Part shown: in pieces, positions 34,476 to 42,668 of the stretch
Layout: every line of letters begins with the position of its first letter
Numbering within the stretch: position 1 is the stretch's first letter
Origin: Chloroflexota bacterium
GTDB lineage: Bacteria; Chloroflexota; Chloroflexia; Thermomicrobiales; UBA6265
Direction: 5' to 3'
Length of the DNA: 64,000 nucleotides
Assembly (NCBI GenBank): GCA_023423795.1
Contig: JAFAEX010000026.1
Span: 7,259 to 71,258 of the forward strand
Program-made: the position numbers and the translations under genes
Notes under the pieces: generated by a model
Told to the model about the DNA's origin: nothing
The model's database searches: none
What the model saw: the letters and a program-made list of their open reading frames with translations, nothing else

Positions 34476-35243
34476 CTATCGCTCTGAAAGTCCCGCTGCG
34501 GCGCCTTGGTCAACCACGACCGTCGTCTTTCCGGCGGCGAGTTGCAGCCAAGACCCGGGCACGTCGGCGGTCATCGGACCTTCCAGCGAGCGGCGCAGGA
34601 TGTCCGCCTTCGCGCCGCCGGTGACGATCAGCACGATCCGCTTCGATTCCAGCAGCGTCCCGACGCCCATCGTCAACCCGCGCTCCGGCGTGGACACGCC
34701 GGGCTGCCAGTAGGCCGTCGCCTGCGCGATCGATTCCGGCGTCAGGTCCAGCGTCCGCGTCCGCGTTTCCGCCGCCGAACCCGGCTCGTTGTAGGCGATG
34801 TGCCCGTTCGGCCCGAGGCCCAGCACCGCCAGGTCCAGCCCGCCGGCCGCGGCGAGGTCCGCCTCGTACGCGATGCAGGCCGCGTCCGGGTCCGGCGCGT
34901 CCGCCGGCGCCGCCCGCACGTTCGCCCACGGGATGCCGGCCGGCTCGATGAACACCCGCCTGAGCCACCCGGTCAGGCTGTTCGGGTCGTCCGGCGTGAC
35001 GCCGACGTAGTCGTCGAGGCAGAACAGCCGCACCCGCGACAAGTCCAGTTCGCCCCGCTCCACGCGGGCGATGATCTCCTCGAACATCGGCAGCGGCGTG
35101 CTCCCGGTCGGCATCGCCAGCACGAGGTCCGGCTTCTCCGCCACCGCCGCCGCAACGATGTCCGCCGCCCGGCGGCCCACCGCGGCCGCATCCGGCAGCA
35201 CCTCCACGTCGAACCCGGCGGTTCCAACCTCGACCTCGGTCAC
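34476..35243 (-). CDS. nagB: Glucosamine-6-phosphate deaminase NagB
   Basis: A 255-residue NagB/SuccA-fold enzyme that converts glucosamine 6-phosphate to fructose 6-phosphate and ammonia. The phosphate loop is MPTGSTPLPMFEE (44-56). FCLDDYVG holds the catalytic Asp (77 or 78), and GLGPNGHIAYNEPGS contains the catalytic His (148) and Glu (153). The 6-phosphogluconolactonase branch is excluded by these motifs. The start is GTG 35243, eight bases after GGGGAGG; the ATG further upstream lacks a site. The gene is divergent from the beta-lactamase-like gene. No NagA is next to it, so the source of its substrate is not visible here. Confidence 0.9.
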   Translation of the reverse strand: MTEVEVGTAGFDVEVLPDAAAVGRRAADIVAAAVAEKPDLVLAMPTGSTPLPMFEEIIARVERGELDLSRVRLFCLDDYVGVTPDDPNSLTGWLRRVFIEPAGIPWANVRAAPADAPDPDAACIAYEADLAAAGGLDLAVLGLGPNGHIAYNEPGSAAETRTRTLDLTPESIAQATAYWQPGVSTPERGLTMGVGTLLESKRIVLIVTGGAKADILRRSLEGPMTADVPGSWLQLAAGKTTVVVDQGAAAGLSER

Positions 35244-35348
35244 GCGATCATCCTCCCCGGCGCATCGAATGCCTGTCATGGAGGATCATACGGAAGCGGA
35301 GGCCGTCCGTGCCCGTCGAGGGGCAGCGGCAGAAGACGAGGAGGGTGC

Positions 35349-36479
35349 ATGCCGGGCGAACGGGAACGCGTCGAAGCCGCGTTGGCGGCCACCGACGACT
35401 GGATCGGGCCGCAGGGAGCGACCGGGACCGCCGCCGCCGTGCTCTGGCGCGGCGAGGTGATCGCCGAGCGCTACGTCGGCGAGGCGCGCCCCGGTGTCGC
35501 GGTCGGCCCGGACACGATCTTTCCGCTCGCGTCCGTCACCAAACCCGTCGTTGCCGCGGGGATCCTGACGCTCATCGACGATGGCGCCCTCGCCCTCGAC
35601 GAGCAAGTCGCCCGCTTCCTCCCCGACTTCCGCACCGGGCCCGACCCTACCGCCGAGGGCGTCGATCCCGCCCTCGAACGGCTCCGGCAGACCATCACCG
35701 TCCGCCAGTTGCTGTGCCACACGTCCGGCCTCCCGGAAGACGTGGCCGGCCGCATGAACCGCTTCACCTCCCCCGCCTCGCTCGAAGAAATCACCGGCAT
35801 CATGTGCCGGTTGCCGCTGCAATCCCCGCCGGGCGAGGTGCTGCGCTACTCCAACGCCGGCTACGGCGTCCTTGGCCGCCTGGTGGAGCGCGTCGCCGGC
35901 CGCACGGTCTGGGACGTCGCCGGCGAGCGCCTCTTCGCGCCGCTCGGCATGGCCAACACGACGGCGTTCCCCGGCGACGACCTGCTGCCGCGGCTGGCCA
36001 ACCTCGCCGACGCCACTCACGCCGGCACCGACCTCGAAACCTACAACGGCGCGTACTGGCGGAGCCTCGGCGTCCCCTGGGCGGGGCTCTACGGCACGCC
36101 GCGCGACCTCCTCGCCTTCGCCGGCGTGTTCCTGCCCGGCGGCCAGCGCATCCTCTCCGGAGCGACGAAAGCGGCGATGACCACCGACCAGACCGACGGC
36201 GTTCCCGGCGGCGTCGAAACCGCCCGCGTTTCCTGGCCGGTGGGCCGCTGGGGCCTCGGCTGGGAGGTCAAAGGCGAGAAGCAACGCCACTGGACGGGTG
36301 AACTGACGTCGCCATCCACCGTCTGCCACTTTGGGCAAGCCGGCACCCTGCTCTGGGTCGATCCGGAACGCGAGGTCGCGCTGGCCGTTTTCAGCAACCG
36401 CTCGGTCAGCCACATGTGGACCTACATCCTCAGCCGCTGGGCGCGGCTCTCCAACGCCGTCATCGCGGCGGTGACCTAG
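35349..36479 (+). CDS. Serine beta-lactamase-fold hydrolase
   Basis: A 376-residue class C beta-lactamase/DD-peptidase-fold enzyme. The catalytic S62-V-T-K65 lies in IFPLASVTKPVVAAG, and the Tyr-Ser-Asn motif is in LRYSNAGYGVLG. HTSGLPEDV is the other family hallmark. The third box appears as HFGQAGTLLWVD. No signal peptide is present, so this is likely a cytoplasmic esterase or amidase rather than an antibiotic-resistance enzyme. The ATG follows CGAGGAGGGTG. Its stop overlaps the GTG start of the uvsE gene (TAGTG). Confidence 0.85.
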   Translation: MPGERERVEAALAATDDWIGPQGATGTAAAVLWRGEVIAERYVGEARPGVAVGPDTIFPLASVTKPVVAAGILTLIDDGALALDEQVARFLPDFRTGPDPTAEGVDPALERLRQTITVRQLLCHTSGLPEDVAGRMNRFTSPASLEEITGIMCRLPLQSPPGEVLRYSNAGYGVLGRLVERVAGRTVWDVAGERLFAPLGMANTTAFPGDDLLPRLANLADATHAGTDLETYNGAYWRSLGVPWAGLYGTPRDLLAFAGVFLPGGQRILSGATKAAMTTDQTDGVPGGVETARVSWPVGRWGLGWEVKGEKQRHWTGELTSPSTVCHFGQAGTLLWVDPEREVALAVFSNRSVSHMWTYILSRWARLSNAVIAAVT

Positions 36480-37504
36480 TGGCCAGCAGGAAGCCTGCGC
36501 CAGAACAGCCGCCAATTCCGACCTGGCCGGGAATCCGGCAATGCGGTGCGGCGAATCGCATCGGATTCGCGGTGAAGGTGCTGGGGCGGCCGGAGCTGAG
36601 GTCCAACGATTCCCGCCGCTGGCAGAACAACCCCCATCTGCGCACGAGCATCTCCTACCTGCACGCGATCTTCGATTACCTCGACGAGGCGGACATCCGC
36701 ATGTACCGCATCTCGTCGGACATCGCGCCGTACATCACCCACCCCGACCTGCCGCAGTTCCACCACCAGATCGAGGAATCGCGGGACGAACTCGGTGAAC
36801 TCGGAGCGAAGGCCCGGCGTTTCGGCATCCGGTTGTCGATGCACCCGTCGCAATACATCGTGCTCAATTCGCCCGATCCCCGCATCGCGGCGGCCGCCGT
36901 GCGCGACTTCGCCTGCCACGCCGCGTTCCTCGACGGCCTCGGGGTCGGCCCGGAAGCGAAGATCGTCACCCACGTCGGCGGCGTGTACGGCGACCGCCCC
37001 GCCGCGATGGCCCGCTGGGTGGATGCCTACCGCCGCCTGCCGGACGCCGTCCGCGATCGCCTCGTGCTCGAAAACGACGACGTGTCGTACCCGGTCAACG
37101 ACACGCTCGCGATCAACGGCGAAACCGGCGTGCCGCTCGTCTTCGACAACCTCCACCACGCCGTCCTGAATCCAGCGGGGATCGCCGAACCAGACGCCCT
37201 CCGCCGCTGCATCGCCACCTGGCCTCCCGGGCAGATGCCCAAGATCCACTACTCGTCGCAGCGGCTGGCGGCGCGGGAGGTCGCCCGCCGCGACCGCGCC
37301 ACCGGCGCGAAGCACGTCACGCTCCAGGCGCCGAAACCGGGGCAGCACGACGACGACATCCACGCCCAGGAGTTCATCGCCTTCATCGACGCAGCCGGCG
37401 ACGAGCGATTCGACGTCATGCTCGAAGCCAAGAACAAGGACGTCGCCCTGCTGCGGCTGCGCGCCGCCATCGCGGAGGCAGGTCGCCAGCGCCGCATCTG
37501 GTAA
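36479..37504 (+). CDS. uvsE: UV damage endonuclease UvsE
   Basis: A 341-residue UvdE/UvsE endonuclease, a TIM barrel with a metal cluster that nicks DNA 5' to UV photoproducts and abasic sites. Family blocks are NRIGFAVKVLG, YLDEADIRMYRISSDIAPY, RLSMHPSQYIVLNS, VTHVGGVYGD, LVLENDD and PLVFDNLHH, each carrying His, Glu or Asp metal ligands, and the final PKIHYSS. The GTG at 36479 overlaps the stop of the beta-lactamase-like gene (TAGTG). About 25 residues precede the conserved region, so a start further in is possible. It gives an alternative UV repair route common in high-light or desiccation-prone bacteria. Confidence 0.9.
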   Translation: MASRKPAPEQPPIPTWPGIRQCGAANRIGFAVKVLGRPELRSNDSRRWQNNPHLRTSISYLHAIFDYLDEADIRMYRISSDIAPYITHPDLPQFHHQIEESRDELGELGAKARRFGIRLSMHPSQYIVLNSPDPRIAAAAVRDFACHAAFLDGLGVGPEAKIVTHVGGVYGDRPAAMARWVDAYRRLPDAVRDRLVLENDDVSYPVNDTLAINGETGVPLVFDNLHHAVLNPAGIAEPDALRRCIATWPPGQMPKIHYSSQRLAAREVARRDRATGAKHVTLQAPKPGQHDDDIHAQEFIAFIDAAGDERFDVMLEAKNKDVALLRLRAAIAEAGRQRRIW

Positions 37505-37529
37505 GCACGGCACGGAGCGCCGCGGTCAG

Positions 37530-37558
37530 TTGACACCCGACGGGGCACTGGCTACCCT
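37530..37558 (+). promoter_or_regulatory. Sigma-70-type promoter for polyamine-type ABC operon
   Basis: TTGACA (37530-37535), a perfect -35 box, is followed after 17 bases by TACCCT (37553-37558). The binding-protein start lies 73 bases downstream, behind GAGGAGGAAC. This is one of the two best-looking promoters in the window. Confidence 0.6.
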
Positions 37559-37630
37559 CCCGGCACACACACCCGGCAACGGATACGGCGGGGCGCGTGC
37601 CCTGCCTGTGGCGCGAGGAGGAACGGCGCA

Positions 37631-38923
37631 GTGTCCTTCCACGACGAGCGGGTTACCCGGTTGATCTCCGAAGCGAGGGAGCGGCGCTACGGCCGCCGCC
37701 AGCTCATCTCCCGCGGCATCGCCCTCGGGCTGGCCGCGCCCGCCATCGCCGGCGTGCTGCGCGCCGTGCCCGCGGCGGCCGAAGACGCTACCCCGGTGAC
37801 CGATGCCGAAGGCCGCATCCAGGTCTCGATCCTCGATCGCGCCATGACCATGGACGAGATCAAGGCCGAGATCGAGAAGGAAGGCCAGGTCAACGTCGGC
37901 AACTGGACCTACACGGCCAACGACACCGTCATCGCCAAGTTCGTCGAGCACGTCAAGAACGTCTACGGCGTCGATATCACCCTCAATTACGAGGCCAGCC
38001 AGGCCCCGAGCACGTACATCACCAACCTCTACACCGCCCTCCAGTCAGGCAACGCGCCGACCTACGACGTTATGGCGATCGAGGAGAACTACTGGGCCGA
38101 GGCGATGAGCCAGGCAGAGCCGGTGGCGCAGGAGTTCCTGCCCTCCGGCCTCATCCCCAACGCCGACCGCGTCATCCCGATGCTCAAGCGCGAACCTACC
38201 GCCGTCGGCTTCCAGGCGTCGGCCACGCCGGGCATCGTCTACAACCGCGAGCGCGCCCCGTGGCTGACGGACTGGACCGACCTCGCCGATGAGCGCCTCA
38301 AGGGCCGCCTGCTGATGTTCCGCCCCGGCGACATCACCTCCGGCGGCTTCCTCCTCGGCCTCTGCGCCGCGCTCGGCGGCGACTACAAGAACCCCGAGGA
38401 CATGCAGGCCGCCATCGACTTCGCGGTCGAGAAGATCCACCCCAACGTGCTCCAGTACGCCGCCGACAGCGCCACGATCCAGCAGCTCATGCGCAACGGC
38501 GTCGTCGATGCCGCGCTGTTCTGGAACTCGCTGGCCCGGATGGAGTTCCTCGGCGGCGAGACCGACACCGCCTTCATGATCGCGGAGTCCGGTCAGTACC
38601 TCGCCAACGGGTACATGTGGATTCCGAAGAACGCGCCGCACCCGGTGCTGGCCCAGATCTTCGTCAACTGGCGGCTCTCCGACGAAGCGCAGTTCCCGCC
38701 GGAAAGCTGGGGCCTCGAGCACGGCCCGTGGGCGGAACTCAACGAGGGGTTGCTCGGGCCGTCCTACGAGGGCCTCATCCCCGAGTGGTTCGCCGACGAG
38801 TACTTCAACTACTACCCGACCATCGAGCAGCTCGAGACCAACTACAAGTCGGTCGATTGGGACTACTACGCCGAGAACGTCGAGGGGTGGATGGACGCCT
38901 ACTCGCAGGGCATCGGCCAGTAA
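37631..38923 (+). CDS. Spermidine/putrescine-type ABC solute-binding protein, Tat-exported
   Basis: A 430-residue extracellular binding protein of the PotD/iron(III)-type family. It has the prefix RVTRLISEARERRYGRRQL with a twin-arginine, then GIALGLAAPAIAGVL and an AAA cleavage region. The mature part begins near AEDATPVTD and carries VNVGNWTYTANDTVIAKF, YDVMAIEENYW, VGFQASATPGIVYNRE and WTDLADERLKGRLLMF, all in the order seen in PotD-like proteins. Aromatic and acidic residues are frequent, as for polyamine sites. The start is GTG 37631 behind GAGGAGGAAC. It heads a four-gene operon with two permeases and an ATPase. The substrate may be a polyamine, thiamine, phosphonate or iron complex. 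Confidence 0.88.
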   Translation: MSFHDERVTRLISEARERRYGRRQLISRGIALGLAAPAIAGVLRAVPAAAEDATPVTDAEGRIQVSILDRAMTMDEIKAEIEKEGQVNVGNWTYTANDTVIAKFVEHVKNVYGVDITLNYEASQAPSTYITNLYTALQSGNAPTYDVMAIEENYWAEAMSQAEPVAQEFLPSGLIPNADRVIPMLKREPTAVGFQASATPGIVYNRERAPWLTDWTDLADERLKGRLLMFRPGDITSGGFLLGLCAALGGDYKNPEDMQAAIDFAVEKIHPNVLQYAADSATIQQLMRNGVVDAALFWNSLARMEFLGGETDTAFMIAESGQYLANGYMWIPKNAPHPVLAQIFVNWRLSDEAQFPPESWGLEHGPWAELNEGLLGPSYEGLIPEWFADEYFNYYPTIEQLETNYKSVDWDYYAENVEGWMDAYSQGIGQ

Positions 38924-38940
38924 CCCAACCCTCTCGCGCG

Positions 38941-38968
38941 CGGGGACGCGGCAGCCGCCGCGTCCCCG
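38941..38968 (+). promoter_or_regulatory. Stem-loop between binding-protein and permease genes
   Basis: CGGGGACGCGGC (38941-38952) and GCCGCGTCCCCG (38957-38968) form a perfect 12-bp stem with a four-base loop. It lies 17 bases after the binding-protein stop and 51 bases before the first permease. No T-run follows, so it is more likely an mRNA-stabilising or processing stem than a full terminator. Confidence 0.65.
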
Positions 38969-39019
38969 TCGCCACGCCCAGGGATCGCCGCGGCTCGCGC
39001 GGCCGGAGACGAACGGTTC

Positions 39020-39910
39020 ATGGCGGTGCAAGCGGCAACCGGACCGGCGGCGCACGCCCCCGAGGCGAAGGAACCGCGGATTTCGCGGCAAACCTGGATC
39101 GGCCTCGGCCTGCTCACGCCGGCCGCCATCGTCACCGCCTTGTTCTCGGTCGTTCCGCTCGCTTACTTGATTCAGATCAGCCTCACGTCCGATTCGAGCT
39201 TCTTCTTCGATGCCGAATACACGCTGAACAACTACGCCGAAATGTGGGGCCGCTACGTTCCCACCATCTGGAACACCCTCAAACTCGCCACGCTCGCGTC
39301 GTTCCTCGACCTCCTGTTCGGCTATCCCTTCGCTTACATCCTCGTGCGCAAGGTCCGCTACCGCGAACTCGCCCGCACCCTGATGACATTCCCGCTCTTC
39401 GGGCCGCTCTACCTTGCCTTCGGCATGTTCTACCTGCTGCTCCCCAAAGGCCCGGCCGGGCCGTTCTTCACGCTGCTCGGCATCGACACGGCGAGGTACC
39501 TGATTTCGCTGCCGGCGGTGCTCTTCGCCATGGCCGTTTTCACCTTCCCGTTCATGGTCATGAACGTCGGCGCGGCCCTCTCCAACGTCGATCCGACCCT
39601 CGAAGAAGCAGCGGTCACCCTCGGCGCGAAGCCGTGGCAGGTCTTCACCCGCGTGCTCTTCCCGCTCAGCCGGGCCGGCATCCTCGCCGGGTTCCTGATG
39701 TGCTTCGGCTGGAACCTCGGCGTCTTCGCCCAGCCCCTGCTGCTCGGCGGTCCGCGAGAGCAGAACGTCCTCTCGGTCGTCATGTACGACAAGGGCATGA
39801 TCCAGTTCAACTACGGCCTCGCCGCCGCCATGGGCGTCGTCCTCATGGCGCTGGCATTCTTCGTCACCTGGTTGTCGCTTCGCTTCTCGCGCGGCGCGCT
39901 CGGAACCTGA
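39020..39910 (+). CDS. ABC transporter permease, PotB-like
   Basis: A 296-residue inner-membrane permease with six hydrophobic segments. It opens with a short cytoplasmic tail, then ITPAAIVTALFSVVPLAYL-type helix 1. The EAA loop reads TLEEAAVTLGAKPWQVF, the contact to the ATPase. The arrangement matches the PotB (first) permease of spermidine/putrescine importers. It follows the binding-protein gene by 96 bases and precedes the PotC-like gene by 18 bases. Confidence 0.9.
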   Translation: MAVQAATGPAAHAPEAKEPRISRQTWIGLGLLTPAAIVTALFSVVPLAYLIQISLTSDSSFFFDAEYTLNNYAEMWGRYVPTIWNTLKLATLASFLDLLFGYPFAYILVRKVRYRELARTLMTFPLFGPLYLAFGMFYLLLPKGPAGPFFTLLGIDTARYLISLPAVLFAMAVFTFPFMVMNVGAALSNVDPTLEEAAVTLGAKPWQVFTRVLFPLSRAGILAGFLMCFGWNLGVFAQPLLLGGPREQNVLSVVMYDKGMIQFNYGLAAAMGVVLMALAFFVTWLSLRFSRGALGT

Positions 39911-39928
39911 GTCGGGGGACCCTTACCG

Positions 39929-40786
39929 ATGGCCACCATCGCCGAATCGAGCGGCGTCGCCCGCCCCGCCGCGCCGCCGCAACCGCGCCGCCACCTCGGC
40001 GTCGGGCGCTGGCTGCTCGCCGCCCTCCAGCACGGCTACATCTGGCTCTGGCTGGCGGTGTTCGCCCTGCCGTTCATCGCCACGCTGGTCTACTCGCTGC
40101 AGGCGGTCGGCGGCGGCTGGACGCTGTCCGCCTACCAGTACGTGCTCGGCAGCTTCAAGGAGAACCTGCTGCTCTCCTTCGGCGCGACCGTGCTGACCAT
40201 CGTCATCGACCTGCTGATCGCGATTCCGGCGGCATACGCCATCGTCCGCTATCCCATCCCCGGCAAGAGCTTCCTGCTCTCGATCCTGAACCTCGCCCTG
40301 TACACCCCGGCGGCGGTCATGGGCCTGAGTCTGGTGGTCGCCTACGCCTTCCTCTTCCGCATCCCGCAGAGCTTCATCGGGCTGATCGGCGCTTACGTCG
40401 TCGGCACGTTCCCGTTGATGCTCATTCCGATCATCGTCGCCCTGCGCGACATGCCCCGCGTGTACGAAGAGGCCGCCCGCACCCTCGGCGCGACGCGCAT
40501 GCAATCGCTGCGACGCGTCGAACTCCCGCTGCTCGGCCCCGGCATCAGCGCCGGCATCCTGCTGACCTTCGTCATCGTCTTCAACGAGTTCCTGGTCACC
40601 CTCTTCATCGCCGGCCCGAACACCACCACCGCAGCGCTGCGCGTCTACAACCTCACCCGCACGGCGGGATTCCAGCCCTCGACGGCGGCCCTCGCCTCAA
40701 CGATGCAACTCGTCTCGTTCCTCGTCGTCCTCGTCTTCTTCCAGGTCTTCGGGTCCCGCTACCTCAAGGGCACCTACCTCATCTAG
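39929..40786 (+). CDS. ABC transporter permease, PotC-like
   Basis: A 285-residue permease, partner of the PotB-like protein. The EAA loop is YEEAARTLGATRMQSLRRV, and FNEFLVTLFIAGPNTTT is the family's periplasmic segment before the last helices. Six membrane segments are visible. The ATG lies 18 bases after the previous stop. Between its stop and the ATPase gene lies a palindrome of heptamer repeats. Confidence 0.9.
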   Translation: MATIAESSGVARPAAPPQPRRHLGVGRWLLAALQHGYIWLWLAVFALPFIATLVYSLQAVGGGWTLSAYQYVLGSFKENLLLSFGATVLTIVIDLLIAIPAAYAIVRYPIPGKSFLLSILNLALYTPAAVMGLSLVVAYAFLFRIPQSFIGLIGAYVVGTFPLMLIPIIVALRDMPRVYEEAARTLGATRMQSLRRVELPLLGPGISAGILLTFVIVFNEFLVTLFIAGPNTTTAALRVYNLTRTAGFQPSTAALASTMQLVSFLVVLVFFQVFGSRYLKGTYLI

Positions 40787-40876
40787 CGAGTGGCGAGTGG
40801 CGAGTGGCGAGTGCCGGGTGCGTGATCGCGCGCCTACTCGGCACTCGCCACTCGGCACTCGGCGCTCGGCACTCGC
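40786..40876. repeat. Inverted array of GAGTGGC-type heptamers
   Basis: The left arm is four near-perfect copies of the heptamer GCGAGTG/GCGAGTGGC, followed by GCCGGGTGC. The right arm is made of ACTCGGC/ACTCGCC units, the reverse complement. The two arms can fold into a long hairpin with a short central loop (GTGATCGCGCGCCT). It fills the whole spacer between the PotC-like and ATPase genes, and its end overlaps the ribosome-binding site of the ATPase gene (GCGGAGAAC), so it could limit ATPase translation. Confidence 0.8.
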
Positions 40877-40886
40877 GGAGAACGTC

Positions 40887-41993
40887 ATGAGTCGCGTCCG
40901 GCTGGACGAAGTCACCAAACGCTACGGCCAACAGGTCGCGGTAGACCGCGTCAGCGCGGATATCGCCGACGGCGAATTCGTCACCCTGCTCGGCCCGTCC
41001 GGCTGCGGCAAGACGACCACCCTGCGCATGGTGGCCGGCCTCGTCGAACCGTCCGAAGGCGATATCCGCTTCGACGACCAGTCCGTCATCGGCGTCCCGC
41101 CCAACCGGCGCAACATCGGGCTCGCCTTCCAGAGCCACGCCCTCTTCCCGCACCTGACCGTCAGCCGCAACGTCGCCTTCGGCCTCGAAATGAAGGGGCG
41201 ACCGAAGCGCGAGATCGCGGACCGGGTGGCCGAGATGCTGGCGATGGTCGAACTCGCGGACTATGCCGAGCGCCTCCCGGCGCAACTGTCCGGCGGCCAG
41301 CAGCAGCGCGTCGCCCTCGCCCGCATGCTCGCGACCGACCCGCGAGTCCTCCTCTTCGACGAACCGCTCTCCGCGCTCGACCGCAACCTGAGAGACACCC
41401 TGAAGTACTCGATCCTCGCGCTCCAGCGCCGGACGAAGAAGACCGCCATCTACGTCACCCACGACCAGTCGGAAGCGTTCGCCATCTCCGACCGCATCTT
41501 CGTGATGAACCAGGGCAGGATCGAGCAAGCCGGCACCCAACTCGACATCTACCTCCGGCCGCAGACCGAGTTCGTCGCCAACTTCGTCGGCGACAACAAC
41601 GCCCTCCACGGCACCGTCACGGACGTCGCGCCCGGCCAGCCCGGGGAACCGTCGCTGGTGACGTTCACCAGCGGCGCGATCGTCGCCACCGCACCCGACG
41701 CCGGCGGCCTCCGCGTGGGCGACCGCGTGCTCGCCTTCGTCCGCCCCGAGCACATCAGCGTCGTCCCCGACGGCCCGGCGCGCGAAGCGGCCAACGTGGT
41801 CGCCGGCGAAATCGATCAACTCGTCTTCGAAGGCCCCACCGTCCGCCTCGTCGTGGACGTGGACGGCTCCCCGCTGCGCGTTTCCGTCAGCGGCACCGAG
41901 CGGCTGGAACTGCTCGGTTCCCAGCGCCAGCGCATCCACCTGCTGCTCGAAGATGCCGCCCTCGTCCGCGAGCCAGCCGCCGTTCCCGCTTGA
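40887..41993 (+). CDS. ABC transporter ATP-binding protein, PotA-like
   Basis: A 368-residue ATPase of the spermidine/putrescine and iron importer class. Walker A is GPSGCGKTT, the Q-loop FQSHALFPHLTV, the signature LSGGQQQRVALAR, Walker B VLLFDEPLSALD, and the switch His lies in VTHDQSEAFAISD. A C-terminal TOBE domain (about residues 280-360) with FVRPEHISVVP is present. The ATG at 40887 is favoured over the open frame upstream, which is translated from the heptamer palindrome. It completes the operon that starts at 37631. Confidence 0.92.
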   Translation: MSRVRLDEVTKRYGQQVAVDRVSADIADGEFVTLLGPSGCGKTTTLRMVAGLVEPSEGDIRFDDQSVIGVPPNRRNIGLAFQSHALFPHLTVSRNVAFGLEMKGRPKREIADRVAEMLAMVELADYAERLPAQLSGGQQQRVALARMLATDPRVLLFDEPLSALDRNLRDTLKYSILALQRRTKKTAIYVTHDQSEAFAISDRIFVMNQGRIEQAGTQLDIYLRPQTEFVANFVGDNNALHGTVTDVAPGQPGEPSLVTFTSGAIVATAPDAGGLRVGDRVLAFVRPEHISVVPDGPAREAANVVAGEIDQLVFEGPTVRLVVDVDGSPLRVSVSGTERLELLGSQRQRIHLLLEDAALVREPAAVPA

Positions 41994-42668
41994 ACGGTGT
42001 CGGCGCACATTGGCATGCCGGCCCTGTGCGAGCCGGTATCCTGTGCGGCCCGCAGCGCCGCCGTTCGCGAATGAACGCGACGCTGAGCGCCGTCACGCAA
42101 TATGGCCACCACGTTTGCACGAAAATGGCGGCGGTTGCCGCATTGCACCGCCGCCGGCCCGTGGCGCCCGCCCAGGGTTGATGGCGGTTGCTTATCTGAT
42201 CTCGATCCCGGCGCAGCGGCGGGCGCGATGAATCGCGCTCCTACACATGGCGACCCCGCCGCGCGCAATAGGGGCGCGATTCATCGCGCCCGCCCCGCCG
42301 ATGCCCAGACTATTTTGGCAAACACCATGAAGCCCGGGCTACGTAAACGAAACCCCTCCGGCGCAGGGCACGGGCGGTGGCAGCCCTATCGTGGCAATCC
42401 CCATTAACCCCAGGCGGGCCGCCATGGCCGGGGCAATTAGGCGCCCGCCATCAACGCCGGGGCGTCTCGGTGGCCGGGTGTATTCGCAATCGCCATCAAT
42501 CCCGGCCGCTTCCGTGGCGGCGCCTTGCCATTGTCAGTCCCGAACCGGGGCCGACGGCTGCTTCGCATGGCGAACCGGCCCCATCCTCGGGTTCCCGAAC
42601 GGTGTACGCCCAGCGGGCCGGACCGTCGGCCCAACGTCGCCGCCAGTGGCGTCGATAGGCGCGAACCC
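41994..42668. other. Gene-free region of stacked degenerate palindromes
   Basis: This 675-base stretch lies between the ATPase gene (+) and an SDR gene (-), so both end in it. It contains a clear inverted repeat (42218-42294) and, from about 42370 to 42540, several loosely repeated blocks of the type CCATCAAxCCCGG and GTGGCCGGG that pair with one another. No open frame here resembles a protein. It looks like a graveyard or nursery of small palindromic elements. Confidence 0.55.
42218..42294. repeat. 25-bp inverted repeat
   Basis: Arm GGCGGGCGCGATGAATCG... (42218-42242) pairs with 42270-42294 over 25 positions with one mismatch. The loop is 27 bases. Both arms contain the inner palindrome GCGATGAATCGC or its variant. 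It is unlike the GTCATCCCGAGC family. It does not abut a gene end closely. Confidence 0.75.

Noticed and set aside
35349..36479. Antibiotic-resistance beta-lactamase
   Set aside because: The Ser-x-x-Lys and Tyr-Ser-Asn motifs are shared by many esterases of this fold, and there is no signal peptide; a resistance role is not supported.
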